This document shows, piece after piece, positions 15,456-22,405 of a stretch of DNA of 22,405 nucleotides (the stretch's first letter is position 1; each line of letters opens with the position of its first letter). This DNA is from Rikenellaceae bacterium (GTDB lineage: Bacteria; Bacteroidota; Bacteroidia; Bacteroidales; UBA932): assembly GCA_900769885.1 (NCBI GenBank), contig CAAGIG010000078.1, forward strand, positions 1 through 22,405, given 5' to 3'. A program made the position numbers and the translations under genes. The notes under the pieces were generated by a model. The model was not told the DNA's origin. It did not search any database and saw only the letters and a list, made by a program, of their open reading frames with translations.

Positions 15456-16940
15456 CTATTCTGATTTTGAAGTATCAATATCAGCGTAGGTATGTTTGCA
15501 AGATGTCAATGCCTGATTGAAGATATTTTCACTTTGGATTGCATCAGGATTGTAAGCAACAGGTCCGGTAATACAACCATTAGGACAGGTCATAATTTCA
15601 AGGAATGTTGCAGGAGCTTTACGTTTTTTAGCGTAAGCTTTCAAAAGAGCGATATTTTTCTTTTCAAGATGAGCAATCTTAACGATGTCAACACCTTGAG
15701 CTCTCTCTTTCAAATATCCTACTACTGCGTCAGAAACACCACCGCTCTTACCGAATCCGTGAGCTTCTTTAACAGATGTGAATGAAACACGATAAGGTTC
15801 TGCTTCAGCCACTGTGATTCCAAGACCTTGAAGAACTGCGTTCAACTCTTCGAATGTCATAATGAAATCTACGTTTGGATCATCTTTAGCTTCTTTACGT
15901 TTACCAACGCAAGGGCCGATGAACACAACTTTGCAGTTAGGATCTTTTTCTTTCAACATTTTTGCAGTGTAGTACATTGGAGATCCTGTATCTGAAACAA
16001 ACTCAGCCATTTCAGGGATATGTTTCTTAACCAATTGTACATATGAAGGACAGCAAGAAGTTGTCATAAAAGGTTGACCTTCTTTAACTTTGTGCAACAA
16101 CTCTTCTGCTTCGTGTTGAGTGGTTTCCATTGCACCTTGAGCAACTTCCACAACTGAATCGAATCCCATTGCTTTGATAGCACCGTATACATTTTCTACG
16201 GGAGCTTTATATTGGGCAAGGATAGAAGGAGCAGGAATTGCAATAACCTTTTCACCTCTTCTGATTGACTCAAGAATATCGAATACCTGAGAAATTTCGA
16301 AGATTGCACCGAAAGGACAAGCCTGCATACATCTACCGCAATAGATACATTTTGATTCATCGATATGCTCTACTCCGTATTCATCTTTAGAGATTGCACC
16401 TACAGGACAAACCTCTTCACAAGGAATAGGAATATAAACGATAGCGTGATAAGGACAGCCTTTTTGACAAAGACCACAGTTGATACATTTGTCGTGGTCG
16501 ATTTTAGCCTGACCTCTGTTATCGAAATAAACTGCATCTTTAGGACAGTTCATATAACAACTACGAGCCACACAACCTTTACACAAAGAGGTGATTTCGT
16601 ATTTGATAGAAACGCACGAAGAACAAGCTTCATCGATAACGCAAAGGATATTGTCTTTATCCGAGCCGCGGCGATCCACTGCCTTTTGTGCATAATAAGA
16701 TAGAGGTGTCAATTCATTAACCTCATCTGACATATCACAACCTAGAAGAGGAAGTGCTTTGTATTTCCATACAGCACGTTCTTTGTGAATACAACATCTT
16801 CCTAAAACTTTGGATCTCTTAGGACTGAGTTGGATAGGCAACATATCGACATCTTCTACGAGTTTGCCATCTTTCCATAACCCTACAAGCTTAGCCAAAA
16901 GCTTATAGCGGACGATCATAGTATTGGTAGTTAAAGCCAT
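15456..16940 (-). CDS. Monomeric [FeFe] hydrogenase, group B type
   Basis: A 494-residue iron-sulfur enzyme that should exchange electrons between ferredoxin and protons/H2 in the cytoplasm. The N-terminal half is rich in cluster motifs: CSSC and CKGCVARSCYMNCP (~106-132), CINCGLCQKGCP (152-163), and CIYCGRCMQACP (198-209), plus CEEVCP. The H-cluster motifs follow in order: L1 TSCCPSY (Cys296 the likely proton-relay cysteine, Cys297 a ligand), L2 GPCVGKRKE (Cys344) and L3 EIMTCPNGC (Cys452 and Cys456). L1-L3 depart from the CpI-type forms (MPCxxKxxE and MxCxGGCxxGGG), which fits group B, the type common in gut Bacteroidota. Maturases HydE, HydF and HydG are not in the window. The gene is single, with its own promoter and terminator. 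A sensory or redox role rather than bulk H2 production cannot be excluded. Confidence 0.88.
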   Translation of the reverse strand: MALTTNTMIVRYKLLAKLVGLWKDGKLVEDVDMLPIQLSPKRSKVLGRCCIHKERAVWKYKALPLLGCDMSDEVNELTPLSYYAQKAVDRRGSDKDNILCVIDEACSSCVSIKYEITSLCKGCVARSCYMNCPKDAVYFDNRGQAKIDHDKCINCGLCQKGCPYHAIVYIPIPCEEVCPVGAISKDEYGVEHIDESKCIYCGRCMQACPFGAIFEISQVFDILESIRRGEKVIAIPAPSILAQYKAPVENVYGAIKAMGFDSVVEVAQGAMETTQHEAEELLHKVKEGQPFMTTSCCPSYVQLVKKHIPEMAEFVSDTGSPMYYTAKMLKEKDPNCKVVFIGPCVGKRKEAKDDPNVDFIMTFEELNAVLQGLGITVAEAEPYRVSFTSVKEAHGFGKSGGVSDAVVGYLKERAQGVDIVKIAHLEKKNIALLKAYAKKRKAPATFLEIMTCPNGCITGPVAYNPDAIQSENIFNQALTSCKHTYADIDTSKSE

Positions 16941-16971
16941 AATTGTAGTGTATTGTTTTTAAAATATTATA

Positions 16972-17003
16972 CAAATATAAGACATCTGGAGTAAAATCTC
17001 AAA
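16972..17003 (-). promoter_or_regulatory. Full Bacteroidota promoter for the [FeFe] hydrogenase
   Basis: On the minus strand TTTG (17003-17000) is followed by 20 bases and then TATATTTG (16979-16972), matching both the -33 and -7 elements of the Bacteroidota housekeeping consensus. The -7 box ends 31 bases before the start codon. This is the best promoter in the window. It abuts the 3' end of the yccF gene. Confidence 0.75.
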
Positions 17004-17011
17004 AAAAGTAT

Positions 17012-17380
17012 TTAACAAACACTCTTTCCAAAGGGGAACAATGCCAGACCTGCAAGCTTAAAGTGCTGCATTCCAAAGGGAATACCGATAATGGTAATAC
17101 AAAATAGAACACCTAATCCCAAGTGACTCAAGGCAATTTCAATTCCTCCGAACAAAATCCAAATGATATTCATCAAAACACTCAGACATCCGCCGGAAGA
17201 TGAATTTGGGACAACCTCAACTCCAAAAGGGAACACTGCTGCAACTGCAAGTTTCAAAGTCTGTACTCCGAACGGAATCCCTACAATGGTGATCATCAGC
17301 AACAAACTGGAAAAAAGATATTCCAATGCAATGAGAAAACCGCCGAACACAAACCAAATCAAATTAAGGACAATATTCAT
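17012..17380 (-). CDS. yccF: YccF-domain inner membrane protein
   Basis: A 122-residue membrane protein built as two copies of one unit. The first is NLIWFVFGGFLIALEYL...ITIVGIPFGVQTLKLA...FPFG; the second is NIIWILFGGIEIALSHL...ITIIGIPFGMQHFKLA...FPFG. The two are separated by a short loop with SSSGG. This internal duplication and the GIPFG and FPFG signatures are characteristic of YccF (DUF307). Its biochemical role is not established. Four hydrophobic segments are likely. The gene ends only 8 bases before the -33 box of the hydrogenase promoter and no terminator lies between, so some read-through into the hydrogenase gene is possible, though I see no functional link. Confidence 0.9.
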   Translation of the reverse strand: MNIVLNLIWFVFGGFLIALEYLFSSLLLMITIVGIPFGVQTLKLAVAAVFPFGVEVVPNSSSGGCLSVLMNIIWILFGGIEIALSHLGLGVLFCITIIGIPFGMQHFKLAGLALFPFGKSVC

Positions 17381-17400
17381 AACCTTTAAAGTTCAGAGTG

Positions 17401-17408
17401 CAAATATA
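17401..17408 (-). promoter_or_regulatory. -7 promoter element for yccF
   Basis: The minus strand reads TATATTTG, an exact consensus match, 20 bases before the yccF start codon. The region 19-21 bases further upstream has no clear TTTG. Confidence 0.5.
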
Positions 17409-17497
17409 CACATTCATTGCTGTAAATCGCCATAATTTATTGCTGCAATCAAGAGAAAAAAGAGAGACAGACTGCGCTCGTTGTAATAAATTGTTAG

Positions 17498-17505
17498 TAT
17501 ATTCG
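17498..17505 (+). promoter_or_regulatory. Possible -7 element for the NagB-like gene
   Basis: TATATTCG differs from TAnnTTTG at one conserved base and lies 23 bases before the ATG at 17529. The spacing is right, but the -33 box is not recognisable, so this is tentative. Confidence 0.3.
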
Positions 17506-17528
17506 CAGATTAAATTAAAAGAATTATT

Positions 17529-19841
17529 ATGAGTACTAATTTCACTCGTGTAGAAAAATTATTTGCAGGGGATATTTCTCATAAATTTCAGACAAACATC
17601 CCTTATATTACAGTGGACAATTTCCCACTACTTGGCAAACTTGCAGCTTTAAGATTTCTTGAATGGGTTGGCGAAAATCCCGAAGGAGTAATCAGCCTTC
17701 CGACAGGAAAAACTCCCGAATATTTCATTGAATGGGTTAAAAGAATTCTGGCACAATGGGACACCGAAGAAGGTAGACAAATGCGCGAGAAACACGGACT
17801 TACCCTTAGTCAAAAACCTGACTTGAGTCTGTTGCACTTTGTTCAGATAGACGAGTTCTATCCTATTGACCCCACCCAGCACAACAGCTTCTACAACTAC
17901 GTTCAGAAGTATTACATCGAAGGATTTGGTCTTGACCCAAAAAGAGGATTCTATATCAACAGCAATGAAATTCCTTTGGCAGACGGATTGACCTACGATG
18001 AAGTTTTCTCTGACGGAATCATTGACCTTGGACTAAGATACAGAGAGCCTAAGAGCAAAAAAGAGGAATTGCAACAACGCTCTATCTTTATGATTGACGA
18101 CTGGTGTGCCCGTTATGAAGAGAATGTAAGAAACCTTGGAGGTATCGGATTCTTCCTTGGAGGTATCGGTCCCGACGGTCACATCGCATTCAACACCAAA
18201 GGCAGCGACCCCCACTCTACCACAAGATTGACTTACACCAACTTTGAAACACAAGCTGCTGCAGCAGGAGACCTTGGAGGTATTGAGATTTCCCGTCACA
18301 AACCTGTCATCACCATCGGTTTGGACACCATTACCTATAATAAGAATGCTACTGCCATTATCTTTGCAGCAGGTGAAGCAAAAGCACAGGTGGTTGCAGA
18401 TGCATTGGAAAAAACTCCTTGCAACCTGTATCCTGCATCTGTCCTTTCACGCTTGGAAAATGCAAGATTCTATATCACAGAAGGTGCAGCATCGGGACTT
18501 CAGGAATCGATTTACAACTATTACACTGCTACCCCCTGGAATCAGGAAAAAACAGACAGAGCTGTTATCGATTGTTTGTACAATATCAACAAATACAGTG
18601 ACAAAGTCACCCTTGAAGACCTTAAAAACGACCCTTATTGCAAATTGATTCCTAACCTCAATGAAAACACAGTCAACGAGGTTATCGCATCAATCAACAA
18701 CAAAATTGCCAAAGGCACCTCACCCTGGAGCAATGAGGTATTCTACCATACAGGTCCTCACCACGATGACATTATGTTGGGACTACTGCCTCATATCCAC
18801 AGAGTTTCAAGAAATGAAACCAACACTTCCCACTTTGCAGTGATGACATCAGGTTTCAATGCAGTAACCAACACCTTCCTTATCAAAGCATTGGAAGACA
18901 CATTGAACTTTATAAATGAAAATAAAATCGAGATGTTGCAATATCCCGACTTCTTTGAAAAAGGATACGACATCAAGAGAGATAAAGACTCATACCACTA
19001 CCTTATTAATGTAGCTTCCGGAAATGCTTTGGAACGCAAGAGAGGTTTCTCTCACAGATTGATCAGAAACTTCATTGAAATCTGGGGTGTTAAAAACACT
19101 GAAGAACTAAAAGCGAGAATCATTGAAGTTATCGAACAGACCCGCAACAGTTACGACGGTGAAAAGATGTCTGCCGAAATCAGAACTCTCAAAGGTATGA
19201 TCAGAGAGTTTGAAGAAGAGTTGGTTTGGGGATTCTTTGGAATCAAAGAAGAGAACATCCATCACCTCCGTTTAGGTTTCTACACCGGAGACATCTTCAC
19301 AGAGAAACCAAACTTGGAAAGAGACGTTCAGCCTATTCTCCAACAACTTAGAGAAATTAAACCTACCGTAATCTCACTCGCATTCGACCCAGAAGGAAGC
19401 GGACCTGACACCCACTACAAAGTACTTCAGGCAATAGCAGAAGCGGTACGCGAATGGGGCAAAGAGACCGATATCTCGAATGTAAAAATCTGGGGCTACA
19501 GAAACGTATGGTACAAATTCCACCCTGCTGAAGCGACATATATCGTACCTGTATCACTAAACGCAATGGGTGTATTCAGCAATGCATTTGAAAACTGCTA
19601 CTTGTCACAGGTGGACGCATCATTCCCAAGTCATAAATTTGATGGAAAATTCAGCGACTACGCTAAGAAAATCTGGGTTGACCAATTGGCACACACAGGC
19701 AACCTTCTTGGCAAACCATACTTCTATCAAAATGAAAGTCCAAGACTGAGAACCACCCACGGATTGCTATTCTTCAAAGAAATGACCTCAGAAGAATTCC
19801 TCCAATCAGCAAGAGAACTCGAAAAATCAATCGGAGGTTAA
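17529..19841 (+). CDS. Glucosamine-6-phosphate deaminase-like protein fused to a PIG-L-like domain
   Basis: A 770-residue two-domain protein. Residues ~1-330 are NagB-like: ISLPTGKTPEYF (substrate phosphate loop), QIDEFYP with Asp108 (equivalent of E. coli Asp72), and GGIGPDGHIAFNTKG with Asp216 and His218 (Asp141 and His143). The Glu of the usual FNE motif (E. coli Glu148, part of the ring-opening relay) is Thr223. From ~400 on, a PIG-L/LmbE-like deacetylase domain starts at PHHDDIMLG (410-418), a variant of the HPDDE zinc motif; DPEGSGPDTHYKVL near residue 620 probably supplies the second metal motif. Typical NagB is only ~265 residues. Similar long fusions are known to me from Bacteroides and are annotated as deaminases. 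Combined deacetylation and deamination of an amino sugar would be logical, but is untested. The stop is followed by a hairpin at 19902. Confidence 0.88.
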   Translation: MSTNFTRVEKLFAGDISHKFQTNIPYITVDNFPLLGKLAALRFLEWVGENPEGVISLPTGKTPEYFIEWVKRILAQWDTEEGRQMREKHGLTLSQKPDLSLLHFVQIDEFYPIDPTQHNSFYNYVQKYYIEGFGLDPKRGFYINSNEIPLADGLTYDEVFSDGIIDLGLRYREPKSKKEELQQRSIFMIDDWCARYEENVRNLGGIGFFLGGIGPDGHIAFNTKGSDPHSTTRLTYTNFETQAAAAGDLGGIEISRHKPVITIGLDTITYNKNATAIIFAAGEAKAQVVADALEKTPCNLYPASVLSRLENARFYITEGAASGLQESIYNYYTATPWNQEKTDRAVIDCLYNINKYSDKVTLEDLKNDPYCKLIPNLNENTVNEVIASINNKIAKGTSPWSNEVFYHTGPHHDDIMLGLLPHIHRVSRNETNTSHFAVMTSGFNAVTNTFLIKALEDTLNFINENKIEMLQYPDFFEKGYDIKRDKDSYHYLINVASGNALERKRGFSHRLIRNFIEIWGVKNTEELKARIIEVIEQTRNSYDGEKMSAEIRTLKGMIREFEEELVWGFFGIKEENIHHLRLGFYTGDIFTEKPNLERDVQPILQQLREIKPTVISLAFDPEGSGPDTHYKVLQAIAEAVREWGKETDISNVKIWGYRNVWYKFHPAEATYIVPVSLNAMGVFSNAFENCYLSQVDASFPSHKFDGKFSDYAKKIWVDQLAHTGNLLGKPYFYQNESPRLRTTHGLLFFKEMTSEEFLQSARELEKSIGG

Positions 19842-19850
19842 CAAAAGTAC

Positions 19851-19873
19851 GACCTCTTACGGGACCCGAACCT
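19851..19873 (-). repeat. tRNA-Thr 3'-end look-alike, inverted relative to the gene at 9623
   Basis: On the minus strand this reads AGGTTCGGGTCCCGTAAGAG followed by GTC. It matches 9673-9695 of tRNA-Thr(CGU) at 19 of 23 positions, including an exact 12-base run TCCCGTAAGAGG that spans T-arm and acceptor. No complete tRNA surrounds it. It lies 9 bases after the NagB-like gene at the edge of the accessory-looking region. Att-site remnant or chance are both possible. Confidence 0.45.
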
Positions 19874-19901
19874 AAAGAGTCCCAAGATTCAGAATAGATA
19901 A

Positions 19902-19941
19902 AAAGGGTAACACAAATCATCACAGAGAAGTGTTACCCTTT
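19902..19941. terminator. Bidirectional terminator-type hairpin between convergent genes
   Basis: AAAGGGTAACAC (19902-19913) pairs perfectly with GTGTTACCCTTT (19930-19941) over a 16-base loop. On the minus strand the stem runs into TTTTT, a good terminator for the Rpn-like gene. On the plus strand the T run is weak (TTTGCTATTTC), so termination of the NagB-like transcript may be partial. The rest of 19842-20080 shows no gene. Confidence 0.7.
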
Positions 19942-20080
19942 GCTATTTCAGGTCCCCTAACGCTCACAAACCAAGAGAACACATTAGTGATTAAATCGCC
20001 TTAGCATATTGATTTCTCAAGCACTATAAAGATTATTATACAGCACTCATAAGATTAAGGAGACACTATCAGTAAGATTG

Positions 20081-20413
20081 CTATAACAATTCCTCGGGAC
20101 TCTGTGGCAAATTAATGTGAACAAGAACCAACTCACCCTTATCAGTCAAACATTGGAATTTGAAACCACCGTGTCTTACACCTGGAATATTAATATCCCT
20201 GTCCCCAGTAGCTTCCGGATAACCAACTACATCTACAATCTTCCTGTCGGTAATTTGAAGCTGCAAAAAAGTCAATAAGAGATCCTTATTTTTAGGGTTA
20301 CAAAACACAGCACGGAATCCCGCCCTGCTCATCAAATCCACATACGGTTGCTCTTCTTCTTTCAATCTCCAATACCCAGTCGGTTTAGAATTTTCTGAAA
20401 CTTTTTTACTCAT
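20081..20413 (-). CDS. Short remnant of an Rpn / PD-(D/E)XK-type transposase-family protein
   Basis: A 110-residue open frame. Residues 28-50 (MSRAGFRAVFCNPKNKDLLL) match the N-terminal pattern of Rpn/PD-(D/E)XK nuclease family transposase proteins (D.GFK.VFG...NKDLL..FLN). Residues 84-103 (FKFQCLTDKGELVLVHINLP) occupy the place of the nuclease core, normally hDlxCxTxxGxxhhVEhQ. Here the core Asp is Lys85, the Glu is His99 and the Gln is Asn101, so the active site is gone. Family members usually have ~290-300 residues; here the frame ends at TAG and the downstream bases do not continue the family in any frame I could follow. It may be a decayed mobile-element gene or a retained small protein. 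No inverted repeats or partner genes were found. A terminator hairpin lies downstream. Confidence 0.6.
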   Translation of the reverse strand: MSKKVSENSKPTGYWRLKEEEQPYVDLMSRAGFRAVFCNPKNKDLLLTFLQLQITDRKIVDVVGYPEATGDRDINIPGVRHGGFKFQCLTDKGELVLVHINLPQSPEELL

Positions 20414-20778
20414 AATTATTTTATTTATTGTTTAATGATTTAAGGAACTCCTGCAATGGAGCCCTCATCCAACAACAAATAAGATTCACCCCACACATCA
20501 GTCCCAGTGTTAATTACAACGCAAAAAAACACCAAAAATCCAAATTACAACACCCTAAAATACAACATTTTACGTTTGCAGACATTTCGAAACCCCAAAA
20601 ACCCAACAACACCTTGCAAACCAATCTATTAGTCAAAAATTCGAAATTTACGAATTGAGACAAAGGTGAAAGAGGAAAATTACTGCTCAAGAAATCTTTA
20701 TAAATACTAAACCCATCTCACAGGATTGGAAACAGATCACTAATAATTAATCGCCACCACTTTAAAACCACATAACAT
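20414..20778. other. AT-rich intergenic stretch without a recognisable gene
   Basis: About 365 bases between the Rpn-like remnant and the terminator of the beta-helix gene. An open plus-strand frame at 20428-20658 has a low-complexity translation and no family features, and I do not accept it as a gene. No exact TAnnTTTG element for the minus-strand gene at 20413 was found; the closest is a poor match near 20477. A small palindrome is listed separately. Confidence 0.6.
20638..20656. repeat. Short palindrome, possible operator
   Basis: AATTCG and CGAATT flank the 7 bases AAATTTA, giving a perfect 6+6 inverted repeat. It could be a regulator-binding site but lies far from either neighbouring start codon, and AT-rich DNA often contains such repeats. 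Confidence 0.2.
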
Positions 20779-20813
20779 AAAAAAACTGCGCCCGACCATA
20801 AGCCGAGCGCAGT
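20779..20813 (-). terminator. Rho-independent terminator of the beta-helix protein gene
   Basis: On the minus strand ACTGCGCTCG pairs with CGGGCGCAGT (one mismatch in ten pairs) over a 9-base loop and is followed by seven T residues. It lies 25 bases past the stop codon at 20839. Confidence 0.88.
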
Positions 20814-20838
20814 ACATTAAATAACCAGCAAAGATAAA

Positions 20839-22405
20839 TTATGCGTGGCGACCAATTTCATTATTGGTTTCTACCCCTGCGTTGATTGCTTTTGAACCTG
20901 AATGGGTATTACCTTCACTTGTCAAAGTTCCTGCATTTTGCCAGGTACCGATAAGGATACCCGCTTTGTTACCACCCTCTGATGATGAGATTGTAGTATT
21001 ATTTACGGTGTTACCAGTGGCTTTAAAATTATGACCATTGTTAATACCAAGCAAAGCGCCTGCTGTACCGATAGACTCAACTGTACAACCTTCCACAACA
21101 CAATCTTTAACAGTCGCGTTAGTAAAATATAGATATGTAGTAATAACTGATGAACGATCACAATTTGAAACTGTAGAATTCTTAACTGTGACACCTTCAA
21201 TATTCAAAGCAGCATAGTTACAAGCAACTAATACAGCACCGTGTGAGTTATCACCACCATTACCTGTCACAGTTGCATTCTCAACAACAAGATTCTTGAT
21301 TGTAGCATCCTTACGAGTAGAGGTAAACATCGCTGTGCTATAAAAACCGTGATCTTCCACTGCAGAGGTGGTAAGATTCTTAATTGAGTATCCTTTACCA
21401 TCAAGAACAAAAGCTGCAGCAGTACTAACAGCAGGCCATTCAATACCAACAAGGTCGATATCATTCGCCAACTCAATTGTAACATTCTTTTTTCCGTCTG
21501 CTAAAATCACTGTACAGATATTCTTAAACGAAGTAGCAGTCTTCACACAATATTTACCATCAAGAATGAAAAAGTTTTCACCCAATTTACTTTCACCTAC
21601 AAAGTCTGTAATATTTGCAGTGTTACCATCAAGAGTTGCTGAAGAATTTTCAATGGTCAATGTTTTACCTATTCCTTCCATATCTATGAAGTTGGTCTTA
21701 CCAGTTATAAATTTAAAGGTACAATCTTTAATATAGGTATTAGTGTAAATATTTAATCCATTGTATCTTGATTCATCATTGGTAAAAGTACAATCCTCAA
21801 ATGTAATAGTACCATCACCTCCGAACGCATTAAAACCTGCAATTTCGCAACCCCTAAATATAACATCTCCATTCATATCATCAAAATGGAATCCACGGAA
21901 ATCTGTTTTGATAACGCAATCTTCAAAAACAACAGGTTTACCTTGAGACGAATAACACCAGCGTAAAGCTTCATTACCAATAAACTCACAATTTTTAAAA
22001 GTTCCATGGATTGTGCCACTAACAGCTACACCGTCCTCATTTTCAAAGGTAGCACCAATTACAGTTGAACCGTTAATATATAGAGAACTTTGTCCTTCAA
22101 ACACAGTTCCTTCTTCGCAAATAATGGTTTGTCCTTCTTTGATTGAACTAGTTGGGAATTTATAATTTCCTTTTGCGACATTCACTTGGTTTGACATATT
22201 AAGGAACATTTCTAGTTCATAAGCTGTGGTAGCTTTAAGGTCTGTATTAAGTGTAAAATCATAGAATAGACCATCAGTACTATGTACCAAATAAATTCTG
22301 CGACAGCCGTCAGGGATATTTTTAAATTCACAACCCTTAACATTTACAATACATTCAACATCTTTGTTCGTTTGGATAGTGATTGCTCCATCATGACCAA
22401 CACCA
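20839..22405 (-). CDS. Right-handed beta-helix repeat protein, N-terminus beyond window edge
   Basis: 521 residues are visible and the frame is open to base 22405; the TTG at 22290 is an ordinary Leu codon, not a start. The protein has two repeat blocks. The first has rungs such as GTFKNCEFIG, VVFEDCVIKT, VIFRGCEIAG, ITFEDCTFTN and YIKDCTFKF; the cysteine recurs every 19-24 residues, as expected for a stacked side-chain ladder in a pectate-lyase-type beta-helix. The second follows a linker near EWPAVSTAAAFVLDGKGYSI and has IKNLVVENATVTGN, IEGVTVKNSTVSNC, VKDCVVEGCTVES and ATGNTVNNTTIS. The C-terminus (NNEIGRHA) shows no type IX sorting domain and no anchor. No catalytic residues of polysaccharide lyases are evident. 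Surface adhesin or glycan-binding protein is the likely class, by inference. It has its own terminator. Confidence 0.8.
   Translation of the reverse strand, partial: GVGHDGAITIQTNKDVECIVNVKGCEFKNIPDGCRRIYLVHSTDGLFYDFTLNTDLKATTAYELEMFLNMSNQVNVAKGNYKFPTSSIKEGQTIICEEGTVFEGQSSLYINGSTVIGATFENEDGVAVSGTIHGTFKNCEFIGNEALRWCYSSQGKPVVFEDCVIKTDFRGFHFDDMNGDVIFRGCEIAGFNAFGGDGTITFEDCTFTNDESRYNGLNIYTNTYIKDCTFKFITGKTNFIDMEGIGKTLTIENSSATLDGNTANITDFVGESKLGENFFILDGKYCVKTATSFKNICTVILADGKKNVTIELANDIDLVGIEWPAVSTAAAFVLDGKGYSIKNLTTSAVEDHGFYSTAMFTSTRKDATIKNLVVENATVTGNGGDNSHGAVLVACNYAALNIEGVTVKNSTVSNCDRSSVITTYLYFTNATVKDCVVEGCTVESIGTAGALLGINNGHNFKATGNTVNNTTISSSEGGNKAGILIGTWQNAGTLTSEGNTHSGSKAINAGVETNNEIGRHA

Noticed and set aside
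20428..20658. Plus-strand open frame in the AT-rich gap
   Set aside because: The translation is low in complexity, matches no family, and the frame has no promoter or terminator; it is most likely chance.
19981..20756. Similar short strings (TTAGTGATTAAATCGCC near 19984 and CTAATAATTAATCGCC near 20740) as possible element ends
   Set aside because: The match is imperfect and AT-rich, and neither copy adjoins a transposase or a target duplication.
22288..22290. TTG as the start codon of the beta-helix protein
   Set aside because: The same frame stays open for 38 more codons to the window edge with similar composition, so this is an internal Leu and the gene is cut by the window.
1..22405. CRISPR arrays, rRNA genes, riboswitches and toxin-antitoxin pairs
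   Set aside because: No regularly spaced repeats, rRNA segments, recognisable riboswitch cores or paired small toxin-like genes were found on reading the window.

Overview
The window looks like a chromosomal segment of an anaerobic, gut-type member of the Bacteroidota, probably Bacteroidales. The evidence is a moderately AT-rich composition, a primary sigma factor of about 286 residues without region 1.1, TAnnTTTG promoter elements upstream of several genes, few Shine-Dalgarno-like sites, a group-B-type [FeFe] hydrogenase, and a NagB/PIG-L fusion protein of a kind familiar from Bacteroides. I assign no species.

Left block (1-5778, minus strand): an htrA/degQ-like serine protease gene split by one in-frame TAA, then the primary sigma factor rpoD, a lipoprotein M3 peptidase (dcp-like) and argS, which runs off the left edge. 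Spacing is tight and dcp and argS overlap as TAATG, so these genes may be co-transcribed. Divergent from it (5889-8362, plus) is a compact set of dnaN (sliding clamp), a DEDDh exonuclease with an ExoX-like tail, and a small protein that looks like a fumarylacetoacetate-hydrolase fold without its metal ligands. A BaiN/HI0933-type flavoprotein converges on it, and tRNA-Thr(CGU) follows.

Centre (9709-15321, minus): five closely packed genes, likely one operon. The first three match WlbA, WlbC and WlbB: oxidation, transamination and N-acetylation that make UDP-2,3-diacetamido-2,3-dideoxy-glucuronate for a surface glycan. The last two are redox genes: a NapH/NapG-like membrane ferredoxin with a Tat motif in its middle, and a Tat-lipoprotein aldo/keto reductase with a C-terminal ferredoxin domain. 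The pair looks like an electron-transfer route to a reductase outside the cytoplasmic membrane, and is the best candidate here for a poorly described system.

Right-centre (15397-19841): a group-B-type monomeric [FeFe] hydrogenase with a very good Bacteroidota promoter and terminator, a YccF membrane protein, and on the plus strand the 770-residue NagB-like/PIG-L-like fusion.

Right end (19842-22405): accessory in character. It has a tRNA-Thr 3'-end look-alike in inverted orientation, a strong hairpin, a short remnant of an Rpn/PD-(D/E)XK transposase-family protein without catalytic residues, an AT-rich gap, and the 3' part of a large right-handed beta-helix surface-type protein that runs off the right edge. 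No integrase, complete insertion sequence, CRISPR array or rRNA was seen. All assignments rest on reading motifs and recalled family features; no database search was possible.
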